Origin: Polytrichum commune
Lineage: Eukaryota; Streptophyta; Polytrichopsida; Polytrichales; Polytrichaceae
Length of the DNA stretch: 64,000 nucleotides
Reading direction: 5' to 3'
Assembly: GCA_950295325.1 (NCBI GenBank)
Contig: OX485805.1
Span: 44,976,758 to 45,040,757 of the forward strand
Part shown: in pieces, positions 1 through 12,144 of the stretch
Numbering within the stretch: the stretch's first letter is position 1
Layout of the letters: the number at the start of each line of letters is the position of its first letter
The notes under the pieces: model-generated
The model's database searches: none
Told to the model about the DNA's origin: nothing
What the model saw: only the letters and a program-made list of their open reading frames with translations
Translations under genes and position numbers: made by a program

Positions 1-274
1 CTTTTCACATGTTAGCAAGGCTTTCCCATCCTATTGTTAACGTACATATTTCAAGATTAGAAAAGATCACATCTTTTGTGTGTTATTCATTTCAATCTAT
101 AGGTAGATGTTCGTACATATTATGAAAATAATCAAAATACTCTTTACGATATGTTCAAACATCATTCTATTATCCGCGTGTGCCAATTCAATGTTGGATC
201 ACATTCCTATATTATTTTCATGGCCTAATGTTTGTAATATGAGCATTGGCTACAACAAAGTTGTTGTTTTGTTA
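1..274. other. Intergenic, no gene seen
   Basis: AT-rich sequence with no coding signal that I can support. A 70-codon open frame at 107-319 has no recognisable domain and no counterpart upstream of the second receptor copy. The segment lies just left of the point where similarity between the two receptor loci begins (about 275 here, about 51526 there). Confidence 0.6.
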
Positions 275-740
275 ATTAAGAAGTTATCACTATACAAACC
301 ACATGAAATACATAGTTGATATCAACTTTAAGAGGTTTTGTTTAAATCTAGTTGACGACCTTCATCTCAAACTGTAACTTATCAAAATTAAAGATCAATT
401 ACATGTTTGCTTTTGCCAAAGAGGTTAAGCAAGTGCACACCATACTTTGAATATGAACTCTTTTGTGGTCAGAGGTTGGTCCGGGGATGCATATGTTGAT
501 GTCCATTATATTAAAGATAGAATTATCATTTGCTCAAATTTTAAGTTGTGTAAGAATCATTTTATATTAAAAAAAATTATGAGTACTTGATTTTTTTAAT
601 TTAATTTTTGCATCAATATTTGATGGTTTTGGTGGTTTTTATAGGTTCAGGTTCTAGTGGAGTTGATTGGTTACTATATATACTTCAAGCATACAATACA
701 ACATAATCAAGCTTTGTGGACATTCATTATATCTCTAAAA
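275..740 (+). promoter_or_regulatory. Upstream region shared by both receptor genes
   Basis: This 5' flank is closely similar to 51526-51985 upstream of PNL2, so the duplication included upstream sequence. A TATA-like run (ctatatata, about 674-682) lies some 60-65 bp before the ATG at 741. An alternative reading is that a splice acceptor (tttttatag at about 635-643) opens an exon and the open frame from 657 is coding. Conservation of that frame in PNL2 makes this possible. I favour 741 as the start because its context (aaaaATGGC) is better and the extra 28 residues match no domain. Promoter function is inferred, not shown. Confidence 0.4.
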
Positions 741-3700
741 ATGGCAAATGTTATGCGGCTAGCAATGGGGAGTGTGAAATTTCCCGAAATATCATTGTTG
801 GACGAAGTATTGAATAGAAGACAATGCGAGAATTTGTTCTTCAACTTTCAAAATGGTGTGCAAGCATTGCAAAGCATCACAAGTAGTCAAAACGAGGTGT
901 TCCGCAAAGCAGAAGAAGATCTATATCAAATTGTATACAAAGAAAAAGTGCTAATTGAAGATTGTTGCAGAGAAGATTGGTGTCGAGTTGTAGTGACACA
1001 ACTGACCAACAAAGAGGGCTTTAGAGAACTCCTTTTGGACTTTGAAAATTGTTTCCATACAATTTGTGACATATCTTGCCTTCACCATCCGGTTCAAGCA
1101 TCAAAGATTCTTGCGATGAGGAATGATATGACATTCTACCCAACATCAATCGATGCAGTTAAAGAGGATCAAACTTCAATATGTGGAAGGTTTTCTAAGC
1201 ATTTGGATTCATGTACAACCATGGATTGCGATGATTGCAAACTTGCGCAATACCTTAAGGAGTACCTAAGGAGTCTACAACATGTTGAAGGTGGTGGATT
1301 GGACAAAATTGATTTTCCTTACAATTATCCTCGCCCCAAATATACAAGAAATCCACCTAAGGTTTTGGGAAGGTCAAACAACATGTGTGTGTTCTTGACA
1401 AATTGGTTGGGTTTGGAGTCTGCAACAAAGGTGTTTGACATCCGTGATCCCAAGAACATAAAACGACTTTGGAAAGAAGCAAGTATTTTGGGAGGGTTGA
1501 ATCATCCAAACATCATCAAATTTTATTGTTGTGGTTTTCTTGAGATGGAAAACCAATTTGAGCTTGTTATGGAATATGGAAAGAAAACCTTATCTGATCA
1601 TCTAAATGAAGAAGGACCTCTTGAAGAGACAAATGCAATGGAAATTATGTTACAAATTGCAAATGGAATGTGCTACCTTCATGATATGAAGGTGGCACAT
1701 CGTGACCTAAAGCCTGGTAATGTTGTTGTGAGTCTACCAAATGATTCGACGTTGATTAATCTCGGGTGCATACAAGTGAAATTACTTGATTTTGGTATTT
1801 CAAAGGTTGAAGTGAAGGATTATAAGGAGGTGCCCACAGGTCGATACATAGGAACTCATGGATACATGGCGCCGGAGATCATGATGAATGAATTATCCGA
1901 GGTGGATGCTTTGAAAGCTGATGTGTTTAGTTTTGGAATGTTGTGTTCTGATATTCTTTCGGCAAAGAAACATCCTTTTGATTCGTTTCGTGAATATCGA
2001 AAGTACATATTAGAAGATTCTAGTAGACCAAAGCTGCCAGAATCCTATTCGGAAGGATTAAGATCAATGGTGCATGATTGTTGGTCGTTGGATCCTTTGG
2101 AAAGACCAACATTTCTTGATATTCACAACAAACTTACAAGTTTGAAAAGACCTACAATCCTCAAGGGTGTGGTTACGACTGGAGGAGCTACAAATGATAC
2201 ACGTGGCTCCTTATGGAAAGTTTTATTATACTTATGCTTTGTTTTGGTCTTTTGGATCCGATACTTATGGTTTGTATTCAAATTTAAACATACTAATCGT
2301 CCAACCTTATTTTCAAGCGCCCAAAAGGTCTCTAATGGATCATCATCAAATCCATTTTCCATGAAGGTAAGCGTGTGGTTGAGTTTATAAATGGAAGTTA
2401 CTAGATTTCAATTTTATTTGGGATAATTGAAGAGGCCTCACCAACTCTATCATGTTAATAACACTCACTAATGTTGAGAAGTTGGAAATTTTGTAGGTCA
2501 ACAATGATGACAACATGAAAGAATTTTCCAAATTAATTGGAATCCAAGACAAAGTTTTCCAATTGGAAAGGCAACTTCAAAGTGTTGATTGTCTAGGACT
2601 TGTTGGCATGGGCGGAAGTGGCAAGTCAACGTTGGCTAAGGCTTTGAGTGACCACATCTCCAAGAGTTTTGATGTAACATGTTTTGTGTACGACTTGAAG
2701 GATGAAACTTGTACATTGCAAGTACAACACAACTCCAAAGGCATGCAAGACTCACGTCCCCAAGCCAAAACATTGATAAAGACACAAGAGATATTGAAAA
2801 ATATTCAAAGAACAAAAACAATTCTCATTGTGGTGGACAATCTGGGCAAACAAAGTCAACTACAACAACTATTGGATGATGGTTTATTCAAAAATATCAA
2901 TGGCAGTAGGTTGATTGCAAGTTCTCGTGATTGGAAGTCCTTGGAACAACATGTACCCATGGGTGGTAAAGTAGACATGCAAACCCTCGATGGGAACCAA
3001 GCTATGGAGCTATTTTCAATGTATGCTTTTGGGACCAACCAATCATGTTCACCTCATTTAAAACATGTGGTTGAAAAGATTGTGGATGCATGTTGTGGGC
3101 TTCCTTTGAGTTTGGAGGTGATGGGCAAATGCATGCAAGGGGAAACACGATTGAGAATATGGGAGCGAACATTGTGTAGGGTGTTGAGGGCAAGACATGA
3201 TGGAGGTTCAGATGAGAAGATTTGGAAGACATTGAGAATAAGCTTTGATGAGCTGAATGATCTAGAAAGAAACATGTTTCTAGACATAGCATGTTTCTTT
3301 TGTAAAGATACATATCTTGATGATTTTTATCCAACAAAAGAATCATATCTTAGAATGTGGGATGGTGATATCGAGGTTGCCAAAAATGTCTTGAAAAGGC
3401 TTCAAGAAAAATCATTGTTGAAGGTGAACGACTGGGAAGGTTTTTACATTCATGATCAATTGCGTGAGATGGGTCGTCTGATTACGGAAAAAGATTTTAT
3501 GGGGACTCGAATTTTTAATATAAGTTACCATGCATTCGTCAATCGTTGTAAAGATAAGGTATATAGTTTGGGTTTTGTACAAGTTGATATTCCTTATTAA
3601 CTTCTTGACAAGTTCTATTAAATTGCAAAAGTTATATAATATGCCAATAGCTCTAAATCCATTGTATTCGAGATGAAAACAAATCAACTCGTGTGTTTTG

Positions 3701-6457
3701 TTGTGTATGTAGGGCATAGAACTTGTCCAAGGCCTATCAATTACAAATTTGGAAAACAAGTCAATGCATGAAGGAGATGTGGAAATAAAATCGATGGAAA
3801 AGCTTTGTCTACTCCAAGTCCGATTTTGTGAGAATATTAACCCACTTCTTGCTATTGTGAAAAAATCACCCAATCTTAAATGGTTGGACATCCATTTCTC
3901 CCCCGAACATATTGACTCTACAAGGTTGACAAACCGATTCATTGGGAAGTTTTTCATTAATACCCTTGAAAATCTCAAAAACTTGCGGTACCTTGTGATG
4001 TCCAATTGCAATTTTTTGGGATCCATTTCTTGTGCATACTTGAATATGATGCAGATCCGGGAATTATCATTCTCAAATTGCGAACAATTGGATGAATTCC
4101 TCATTGGAATTGATAAACTCATCACCTTAGAAGAGCTAAGTTTCTTCGATTGCAAAGACCTCAAGGGCACCTTTATTCAGATAGGCAACCTATCAGCCTT
4201 GGAAAAATTACAGTTCTCCACATGTCGATATTTAAAAAAAATCCCGGAAAACCTTGGGAACTTGACGAAACTGAAAATACTGCAAATGTATGAATGCGAG
4301 GCGTTGGAGGAGTTCCCTGTTGGAGTAAGCAACCTCGTAGCCCTAGAGGAGCTCCATTTTGGGACATGTCCGGCATTGCAAAGGATTCCGGAAAGCTTTG
4401 GGAACTTGACGAAACTGAAAATACTGCAAATGTATGAATGCGAGGCTTTGGAGGAGTTCCCTGTTGGAGTAAGCAACCTAATAGCATTGGAGGAGCTTCA
4501 TTTTGGGATATGTCGGGCATTGAAAAGGATTCCGGAAAGCTTTGGGAACTTGACGAAACTGAAAATACTGGAAATGTATGAATGCGAGGCTTTGGAGGAG
4601 TTCCCTGTTGGAGTAAGCAACCTCGTAGCCCTAGAGGAGATCCATTTCGGGAGATGTCGGGCATTGAAAAGGATTCCGGAAAGCTTTGGGAATTTGAAAA
4701 AACTGAAAATACTGCGCATGTATGAATGCGAGGCTTTGGAGGAGTTCCCTGTTGGAGTAAGCAACCTAATAGCCTTGGAGGAGCTTCATTTTGGGGGATG
4801 TGGGGCATTGAAAAGGATTCCGGAAAGCTTTGGGAACTTGACGAAACTGAAAATACTGCGCATGTATGAATGTGAGGCTTTGGAGGAGTTCCCTGTTGGA
4901 GTAAGCAACCTAATAGCATTGGAGGAGCTTCATTTTGGGGGATGTGGGGCATTGAAAAGGATTCTGGAAAGCTTTGGGAACTTGACGAAACTGAAAATAC
5001 TGCAAATGTATGAATGCGAGGCTTTGGAGGAGTTCCCTGTTGGAGTAAGAAACCTCGTAGCCCTAGAGGAGCTCCATTTTGGGACATGTCGGGCATTGAA
5101 AAGGATTCCAGAAAGCATTGGGAACTTGACGAAACTGAAAATACTGGAAATGTATGAATGCGAGGCTTTGGAGGAGTTCCCTATTGGAGTAAGCAACCTC
5201 GTAGCCCTAGAGGAGCTCCATTTTGGGACATGTCGGGCATTGAAAAGGATTCCGGAAAGCTTTGGGAACTTGACAAAACTGAAAATACTGCAAATTTATG
5301 AATGCGAGGCGTTGGAGGAGTTCCCTGTTGGAGTAAGCAACCTCGTAGCCCTAGAGGAGCTCCATTTTGGGACGTGTCGGGCATTGAAAAGGATTCCGGA
5401 AAGCATTGGGAACTTGACGAAACTGAAAATACTGGAGATGTATGAATGCGAGGCTTTGGAGGAGTTCCCTGTTGGAGTAAGCAACCTAATAGCATTGGAG
5501 GAGCTTCATTTTGGGATATGTCGGGCATTGAAAAGGATTCCGGAAAGCTTTGGGAACTTGACGAAACTGAAAATACTGCCAATGTATGAATGCGAGGCTT
5601 TGGAAGAGTTCCCTGTTGGAGTAAGCAACCTCGTAGCCCTAGAGGAGCTCCATTTCGGGAGATGTCGGGCATTGAAAAGGATTCCGGAAAGCTTTGGGAA
5701 CTTGATGAAACTGAAAATACTGCAAATGTATGAATGTGAGGCTTTGGAGGAGTTCCCTGTTGGAGTAAGCAACCTCGTAGCCTTAGAAGAGCTCCATTTC
5801 GGGAGATGTCGGGCATTGAAAAGGATTCCGGAAAGCTTTGGGAACTTTAAAAAACTGAAAATATTGCGCATGTATGAATGCGAGGCTTTGGAGGAGTTCC
5901 CTGTTGGAGTAAGCAACCTGATAGCATTGGAGGAGCTTCATTTTGGGGGATGTGGGGCATTGAAAAGGATTCCGGAAAGCTTTGGGAACTTGACGAAACT
6001 GAAAATACTGGAAATGTATGAATGCGAGGCTTTGGAGGAGTTCCCTGTTGGAGTAAGCAACCTCGTAGCCCTAGAGGAGCTCCATTTCGGGAGATGTCGG
6101 GCATTGAAAAGGATTCCGGAAAGCTTTGGGAACTTGACGAAACTAAAAATACTGCAAATGTATGAATGTGAGGCTTTGGAGGAGTTCCCTGTTGGAGTAA
6201 GCAACCTCGTAGCCCTAGAGGAGCTCCATTTCGGGAGATGTCGGGCATTGAAAAGGATTCCGGAAAGCTTTGGGAACTTGACGAAACTGAAAATACTGCG
6301 CATGTATGAATGTGAGGCTTTGGAGGAGTTCCCTGTTGGAGTAAGCAACCTGATAGCATTGGAGGAGCTTCATTTTGGGATATGTGGGGCATTGAAAAGG
6401 ATTCCGGAAGGCTTTGGGAACTTGACGAAACTGAAAATATTGCAAATGTATGAATGA
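741..6457 (+). CDS. Kinase-NB-ARC-LRR receptor (PNL1), three exons
   Basis: Predicted intracellular immune receptor of the moss kinase-NB-LRR class. Exons are 741-2366, 2497-3558 and 3713-6457; introns of 130 and 154 bp have GTAAGC/GTATAT donors and TAG acceptors, both phase 0. The product is about 1810 residues. The kinase domain spans about 205-470 with HRDLKPGN near 320, DFG near 350 and APE near 377, but the glycine loop is not canonical (GRSNN). A hydrophobic stretch lies near 492-513. NB-ARC follows: P-loop GMGGSGKST near 580, kinase-2 IVVDN, RNBS-B GSRLIASSRD, GLPL, a TIR-NB-LRR-like FLDIACFF, and IHDQL in place of MHD. The LRR domain starts near 1000 and from about 1076 is a run of 48-residue double repeats. 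The frame stops where a Cys codon TGC of the repeat reads TGA (6455-6457), so the protein may be truncated relative to its ancestor. Function in effector detection is inferred from the family. Confidence 0.85.
2367..2496 (+). other. Intron 1 of PNL1
   Basis: Donor ATGAAG|GTAAGCG and acceptor TTTTGTAG|GTCAAC are conserved at the matching place in PNL2 (53640-53769). Splicing joins the kinase frame to the NB-ARC frame without a shift and restores seven residues before the first Met of the downstream open frame. The intron falls between the hydrophobic stretch and the nucleotide-binding domain. Confidence 0.8.
3559..3712 (+). other. Intron 2 of PNL1
   Basis: Donor GATAAG|GTATAT and acceptor GTATGTAG|GGCATA join the end of NB-ARC to a segment starting GIELVQGLS. 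That resembles the GIExxxGLS linker found after the NB-ARC winged-helix part in TIR-NB-LRR type receptors. The intron is phase 0. The same borders occur in PNL2, ending just before 54987. Confidence 0.8.
4259..6457 (+). repeat. LRR-encoding tandem array, 15 units of 144 nt
   Basis: The spacing from the first to the last copy of the motif encoding MYECEALEEF is exactly 15 x 144 nt (TGC at 4295 to TGA at 6455). Each unit encodes two LRRs, one around KLKILxMYECEALEEFP and one around ALEELHFGxCRALKRIP. Units are almost identical in DNA, so the array is recent or kept uniform by conversion or unequal exchange. Differences concentrate at a few codons: the residue after KIL is Q, E, R or P, and the one before the Cys of FGxC is T, I, R or G. 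Confidence 0.9.
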
Positions 6458-7512
6458 GAGGCTTTGGAGGAGTTCCCTGTTGGAGTAAGCAACCTGACAG
6501 CATTGGAGGAGCTCAATTTTGGGGCATGTCGGGCATTGAAAACGATCCCGGAAAGCTTTGGAAACTTGATGAAACTGAAAATACTGGAAATGTATGAATG
6601 CGAGGCTTTGGAGGAGGTCCCTGTTGGAGTAAGCAACCTGATAGCATTGGAGGAGCTTCATTTTGGGGGATGTGGGGCATTGAAAAGGATTTTGGAAAGC
6701 TTTGGGAACTTCGCGAAACTGAAAATACTGCAAATGTTGAATGCGAGGCTTTGGAAGAGTTCCTTGTTGGAGTAAGCAACCTGATAGCATTGGAGGAGCT
6801 TAATTTGGGGCATGTCGGGCATTGAAAACGATCCCGGAAAGATTTGGAAACTTGACAAAACTGAAAACATTGCGCATGTATGAATGCAAGGCTTTGGAGG
6901 AGTTTTCCTGTTGGACTAAGCAACCTGATAGCGTTGGAGGTGCTCAATTTTGGCAAATGTCCGACATTAAAAAATATTCCGGAAAGCTTTGGGAACTTGA
7001 TGAAATTGAAAATACTTTGCATGTAAGAATGCGAGGCTTTGGAGGAGTTTCCTATTGGAATAAGCAACCTGATAGCGTTTGAAGAGCTCCATTTCCGGAC
7101 ATGTCGGGCATTGAAAACGATCCAGGAAAGCTTTGGGAACTTGTCGAAACTGAAAATGTTGTACATGTTTGAATGTGAGGCTTTGGAGGAGTTTGATGTT
7201 GCTGTAAGAAACCTCGTAGCATTGGAGGAGCTCGATTTTGGGACATGTCAAGGCATTGAAAACGATCTTGTAAAGTTTTGTCAACTTGATGAAACTGAAA
7301 ATATTAAAATAGAATTATGTAGGCTTAGAAATAGTAACCATTATTTTTGCCCTCCCAACATAGTGATCACTGCCAAATGTGATGAGATAATTTCACCTCC
7401 CTCCATGTTGCAAGAAAGGGATCACAACGGACGGGGAGAACCGACAACTACATTATTTTCTCCAATTAGTGTGGGTTACCATTTGGAGACATGTGTCGCT
7501 ATAACGTTTTAA
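6458..7512 (+). pseudogene. Decayed LRR tail of PNL1
   Basis: LRR-coding sequence continues beyond the TGA at 6455-6457 in the same frame for about 100 codons, then breaks. Near 6733 one base is lost (atgttgaatg for atgtatgaatg), near 6805 another T is missing from a TTTTGGGG run, and further shifts and an atgTAA stop follow near 7021-7026. The last open piece (7039-7512) carries three more LRRs and a non-repeat end rich in Cys, Pro and His that may be the ancestral C-terminus. Sequence at about 7290-7350 matches 59133-59200 in PNL2, so both genes once extended this far. Confidence 0.75.
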
Positions 7513-7682
7513 TGTGTATTTTCATTTTTCACCAACTAAGTTATATCATATTTGTCAGTGTGTATAGTAACTACTTATGTTATTCAAGTAGGGAAGGATA
7601 CTCTCAGCAAAATTTTTTAGCAATGTGTAACTCCAAATCGTAACCCACACCAATTAGTCAAAATAGTGTAGCTACAGATGAA

Positions 7683-7866
7683 TTGCTGAGAAATAACTGG
7701 TTGAAGTTGAAGGCTTTCAGAAAATTAGCCATCATTTTAGAGAAATATATGGAATATGCCTCAAATTAGTGAAGGAAAAGTCCAAGATTACAACATATAA
7801 GTGGTATTGGTTGGAAACACAAGTATTTTGACCAATTACGCCCAAAAATCTTCCCACACACATGAC
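7683..7866 (+). repeat. Dispersed repeat D, copy 1
   Basis: About 180 bp related to 23224-23330, 35548-35750, 35872-36020 and parts of 37270-37560, 46130-46340 and 48600-49060. Shared words include gagaaataactggttgaag, a ggaatatgcctcaaat-like word and attttgaccaattacgcccaaaaa. Several copies carry CCGGTT, which here reads CTGGTT. It has no coding potential. It is probably a fragment of an old transposable element; the class cannot be told from these pieces. Confidence 0.55.
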
Positions 7867-10800
7867 TACGGAGTAGATAGTAGCAAGCATGGGATATGGG
7901 GTGGAGGGAGCCTTGCAGACCCCCACCACAAGGGTAGGGTCATGCAGGGGTAGGCTAGCAGACATTGACCACCCATTCAAGTCCCTCGACGTGGGAGCTA
8001 GCACCGGGCCACTCAAGAGCTCGACTAGCGGTGGGGGAGGGTGGGCTTAGCTGCACCTGACCGATTGCCCATTTATTTTGGGCAAGTCAATTGGATTGGC
8101 GTCCATTGGCACCTGTCCACTGGGTAGGCACTATATTTGGGAAGTATGGAGCTCAAAACTTAGTCCTAGGAAATTTTAAATGGCTAAATTTAGAGGACAT
8201 ATGGTATGACTCCATTGGACGGATTTGATCAATTTTGAGTGAAAGGGTTGATTTCTCATAGTCAAAGGATGAATCAACTTTTAGGTCCATATTTGGGCCT
8301 TCAACTTTGAGGGTGATGAACCTCATCTAAATTCACCAAAATAATCCAACTTTTTGGGAGCAACTATTTTGACAAGCACATTATAGAAATGGCCAAACTG
8401 CAAACTTTTGAGAATGTCACCCTTGACCAATATGGCATCAAATGGAAAGTTTGCAAAATATTTAGGGTTGCCCCACCCATAAAGTGAATTGTTATATGTC
8501 ATCTAACCTAGCCTATGTGGTCTGATTGACTTCAAATTTTCATAGCAAGAATAAAGGGTAGTCTAGTTCACATCTGTACACTCGTATTTTCTACAAAAAC
8601 TTATTTTTCCTACACAACAAAAAATGTCAGTATTGGTCCTGGGAATGCCTGAAAATGAAATGTGAAGGGTTAAGCATGTAGGGATTGAACCAACCACACA
8701 TCATAAGACTCTCCAAATGTGACCATTTCTTAGGTGATATGCACAAGAGCCAAATTACAATATGGGAAGGTGTTCTTTATTTGTCTTTTACAATGCCAAA
8801 GTATAATTTTCACATGTGAGTTGCATGGGTCTGAATGTAAGATTGCCATGGACAAAATTCAAGAATAAACATCAATTAAAACTCAAAACATGAAACACAT
8901 TAGAGTAGTCTCCTTATTTGTCACAAACCATCTAAGTTCACCAATCACTTTAGGCACATTTTTAGACCACCTATCTCTATTTTAGGAAAGCATTTTTCTT
9001 TTAATTTTATTACACACTCCATTAAATTAAAGTAAATTTTCATTTAAATTGTTGAAGTGTTGCTTTTTGAATATTTTTCTTTTGATGTGTATTTATTCAT
9101 TGGAAAACACATAAGGTGGCCTACGATTCATGCCATCCATGCAAGGTGGTTTCGTACAAACCTATCTTGTGATAGTTTATGTTGATTTATCCCATCTAAT
9201 TCATTGGACTAATTCAGGGTTTGTGATGCTACTTTGGGGGTCAAACTTGTTAGAAGATAATTTAAAGCTATAAGGGTTCAACTTACGTGAATGACATAGA
9301 TCCTTGGCCATTTAAGACATCATAAAGATCACATGACCATCCCACGATATGTTCCCCAATTAAAAGGCCTAGTGATGTGAACTATGTCAAATACATGTAT
9401 AAAAGTAGTGATGAAATATAAGAATATTGTCCCTTACATAACATCATTTAAATGTGAAAGAAATGCTTAGACTTTGAGGAGATAGTTCTCATGGTGGGAA
9501 AGTACTTTTGAGCTCATTTGAGCTCAAAGATGGCTCCCGATGCAAACTTTCCCAAGTTAAAGTTGCATTGTTGGTGGGCGCCATCATTGGTTCCGTCCCA
9601 CTGCATTATACTACATGACACTACATAAATGGACGGATGATATGCACCATTTCCACCTTTGAAATTGATCAATATGCCAATGACTTGACCACGTGATCCT
9701 TGTAGTGAGGCTAGTAACCATTTTAAGCTACCTACTTTACATGACGTTTCTTTCTATTTCTCCATTTTTCTTTTTCCTCCTTATATTCTTAACTTTATAA
9801 TTATTTTGGTGAGGTAGATAGGCCTAATTTGGATACTTTTTGATGTTTCCAACCTTATACTACTTAGATTCAAAAGGTCAAAACTTTTTGCATTCTCAAT
9901 TGTATACGAAGAGGCCAAGCTAAATCCCATAAGGGGTTGGAGCTAATCCCAATTTATTATCAATTTTCAAGGTATACTGACAATGAACCACTTAAATCCC
10001 GCAATTATGTAAGTTGCCCACTCAGCCTAGAATGGTTGACAATTCAATGAGTATGAAGCCCAATTTGTTTAGCACAAATGTCTTTCAGGTGTGATAAAAC
10101 ATCAAGGATTGGTGGCGCCTTTGTGCTCCAAATTTACCCATATCGCATAGCCTATGGTCGGTCCAGGCTACTTTCTTCAAATTTGGTTTGAACATGCAGA
10201 TTTGATATTCACTGTTTTTTAAATAAAAAAATTAATTTCTACATTTGTGATAGAAAATCGGGCTCTGCTTAGTTTTTGTGTGGATGAACACTTAAATGTG
10301 GAATTTCCTTACAAGTTGCAGTTTTTAGTAGTGATTTCCCGGCCTACTGGAGAAAATTTGTCTGGAAGCAATTTACCTCTTTAGAGCCAGGTTCTACAAA
10401 ATTTGATTGTGCAGGGAAATTTGGGGTGAAATAAAATTCCCACTTGTGGTCCCTCCATTGGATGTTTGTGTGTGAACAAAGATAGTCACGGGACATTCCA
10501 AAACAAAGGAATCTGGATGCTGAGGTGGCAATGATTGAGCAGCATCGTAATTTTGAATAATTAAGGTGGAGGGGTTGGGGTGGAGAGAGAGAGAGGTTAT
10601 GCCGGGAGATGAGAAATTGTTGAAATACGTGTAGAACGAGCCATTGGCATGTGGCGGACTTGGCAAAGGGTTGTTTCAACGGAGGTCAAATAACATGATT
10701 TCGTGTAGGAGAATCACCTGAGGGAAATGTATTCCAAGATTTTTGGGCACTATGGAATGCACGACGCTGAAGAGCATTCCATTGCATTAAGACTATGTAC

Positions 10801-12139
10801 AAAGGGCATAATGTCACAAAGCATTGTATATCAAGCATTACGTAGGCCATAATGCATTGGAACTGCATAAAGATCATGTACAACAAGCTTTGTGATGTAA
10901 AACACTATAATGCACTGTCACCTGAAATGAGTGGTACTAAATGATGGACAAACTCTAAAGAATGGAAAAATATCAGGTCTTTATGTTTCTCAATGAATTA
11001 GAGCTGTTCAAATCCATCCCCGGACCTTTACTTTCAATAATGCATTCAAGGGAGTGCATTATGGTGAACACGTACACCTATACTTTAATCAGTGTCCTTA
11101 TTCCCCATGATGCACCTTCACCCACCAGAATGCATTAAGTACTTCGTAATGCCCTGCCCTAAAACGTGGATTTGCACTGTGAAATACATGGGGTATATTT
11201 ACTCAAAGTAAGGGTACTTGAGATTACAAAGGGAAAATGCAGCCTGGGTCTTTATGGATGACATAACGATTTTGGGGTTTCCTAACATGGATTGTGTGTT
11301 TCTTCTCCTTCATGAGCGAGCTTGCAAGTGGTGATTCTTGCCATGAAAAATATTCTTCAGCCATGTACAGTCAAGAGCTTTTCAATAAAAAAATTAAATT
11401 AAATTAAATTTTAATAAGGTTCAAAATCTTAGAAGCATGATTAACTCACAAATCTCTTTCTTAACATGTAGATATTTGACATTCTAAGCGTCCATATGCA
11501 GTTCATGGGAATTAATGGAAACATTAAACATAAGACAAACATAATGATATACTATATAATGCCAAGATAAAGAATGGCCATTGAATTACATCTTATTAAG
11601 ATGTAATGCCTTCCTTTTTATTTATATAAAAACTATCTAATTTCTTATAAAGAAAAAATATTAAATTCAATTAAAATGCTCAAGTTAAGGTGAAGGAAGT
11701 GATCATTTTTTCACAAATTCAGGTTGGGGTCATGTGTGGAGAACCAAAAATTTGACCCCCCCTCTTTTCTTAATAGAAGAACCATGCCACTATTAATGTA
11801 TGTGAGCCTAAAGTGAACACTTAAAAAAGATGTTGACGCTCTTATAATTTTCAGAGACGGAGTACATGAAATGATGAAGAATGTAAGTTGATTCGCAATT
11901 TTATTCCCTGTAAATGTCTAGTTACATTTTTCCAAGGAGGAAAGTAAATCAAACCCCCATTTGTACACTAGAGTCTCCCTAATATGAGCATCAAATCATC
12001 CTACTTCGCATACAAATGCACACAAACCGGTTAACTCAATGGCACCCAAAAGTGATATCACAAGTCGTGTGAAACAACACCTATATGGCCTACCACTGCA
12101 TCTTTTTCATGCCACCACTTTTACAATTAGCCATTTGGA
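7867..12139. other. Intergenic, no gene seen
   Basis: About 4.3 kb of AT-rich DNA with no open frame that resembles a protein. At 10780-10870 the word taatgcatt and its complement recur (cataatgcattgg and similar), giving small palindromes but no clear element borders. A homopurine run of GA repeats sits near 10585-10596. No LTR ends, TIR pair or RNA gene were recognised. Confidence 0.5.
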
Positions 12140-12144
12140 CCACA

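Noticed and set aside
107-319. 70-codon plus-strand frame with a hydrophobic start
   Set aside because: No domain, not conserved upstream of PNL2 and outside the duplicated block for most of its length.
4173-7284. Long minus-strand open frames (up to about 307 codons) opposite the PNL1 LRR array
   Set aside because: They are a by-product of a 144-nt period that keeps antisense frames free of stops. They encode monotonous repeats (PKPRIHT, SSSQSFPESFS) with no domain; the same happens opposite the PNL2 array at 55408-59083.
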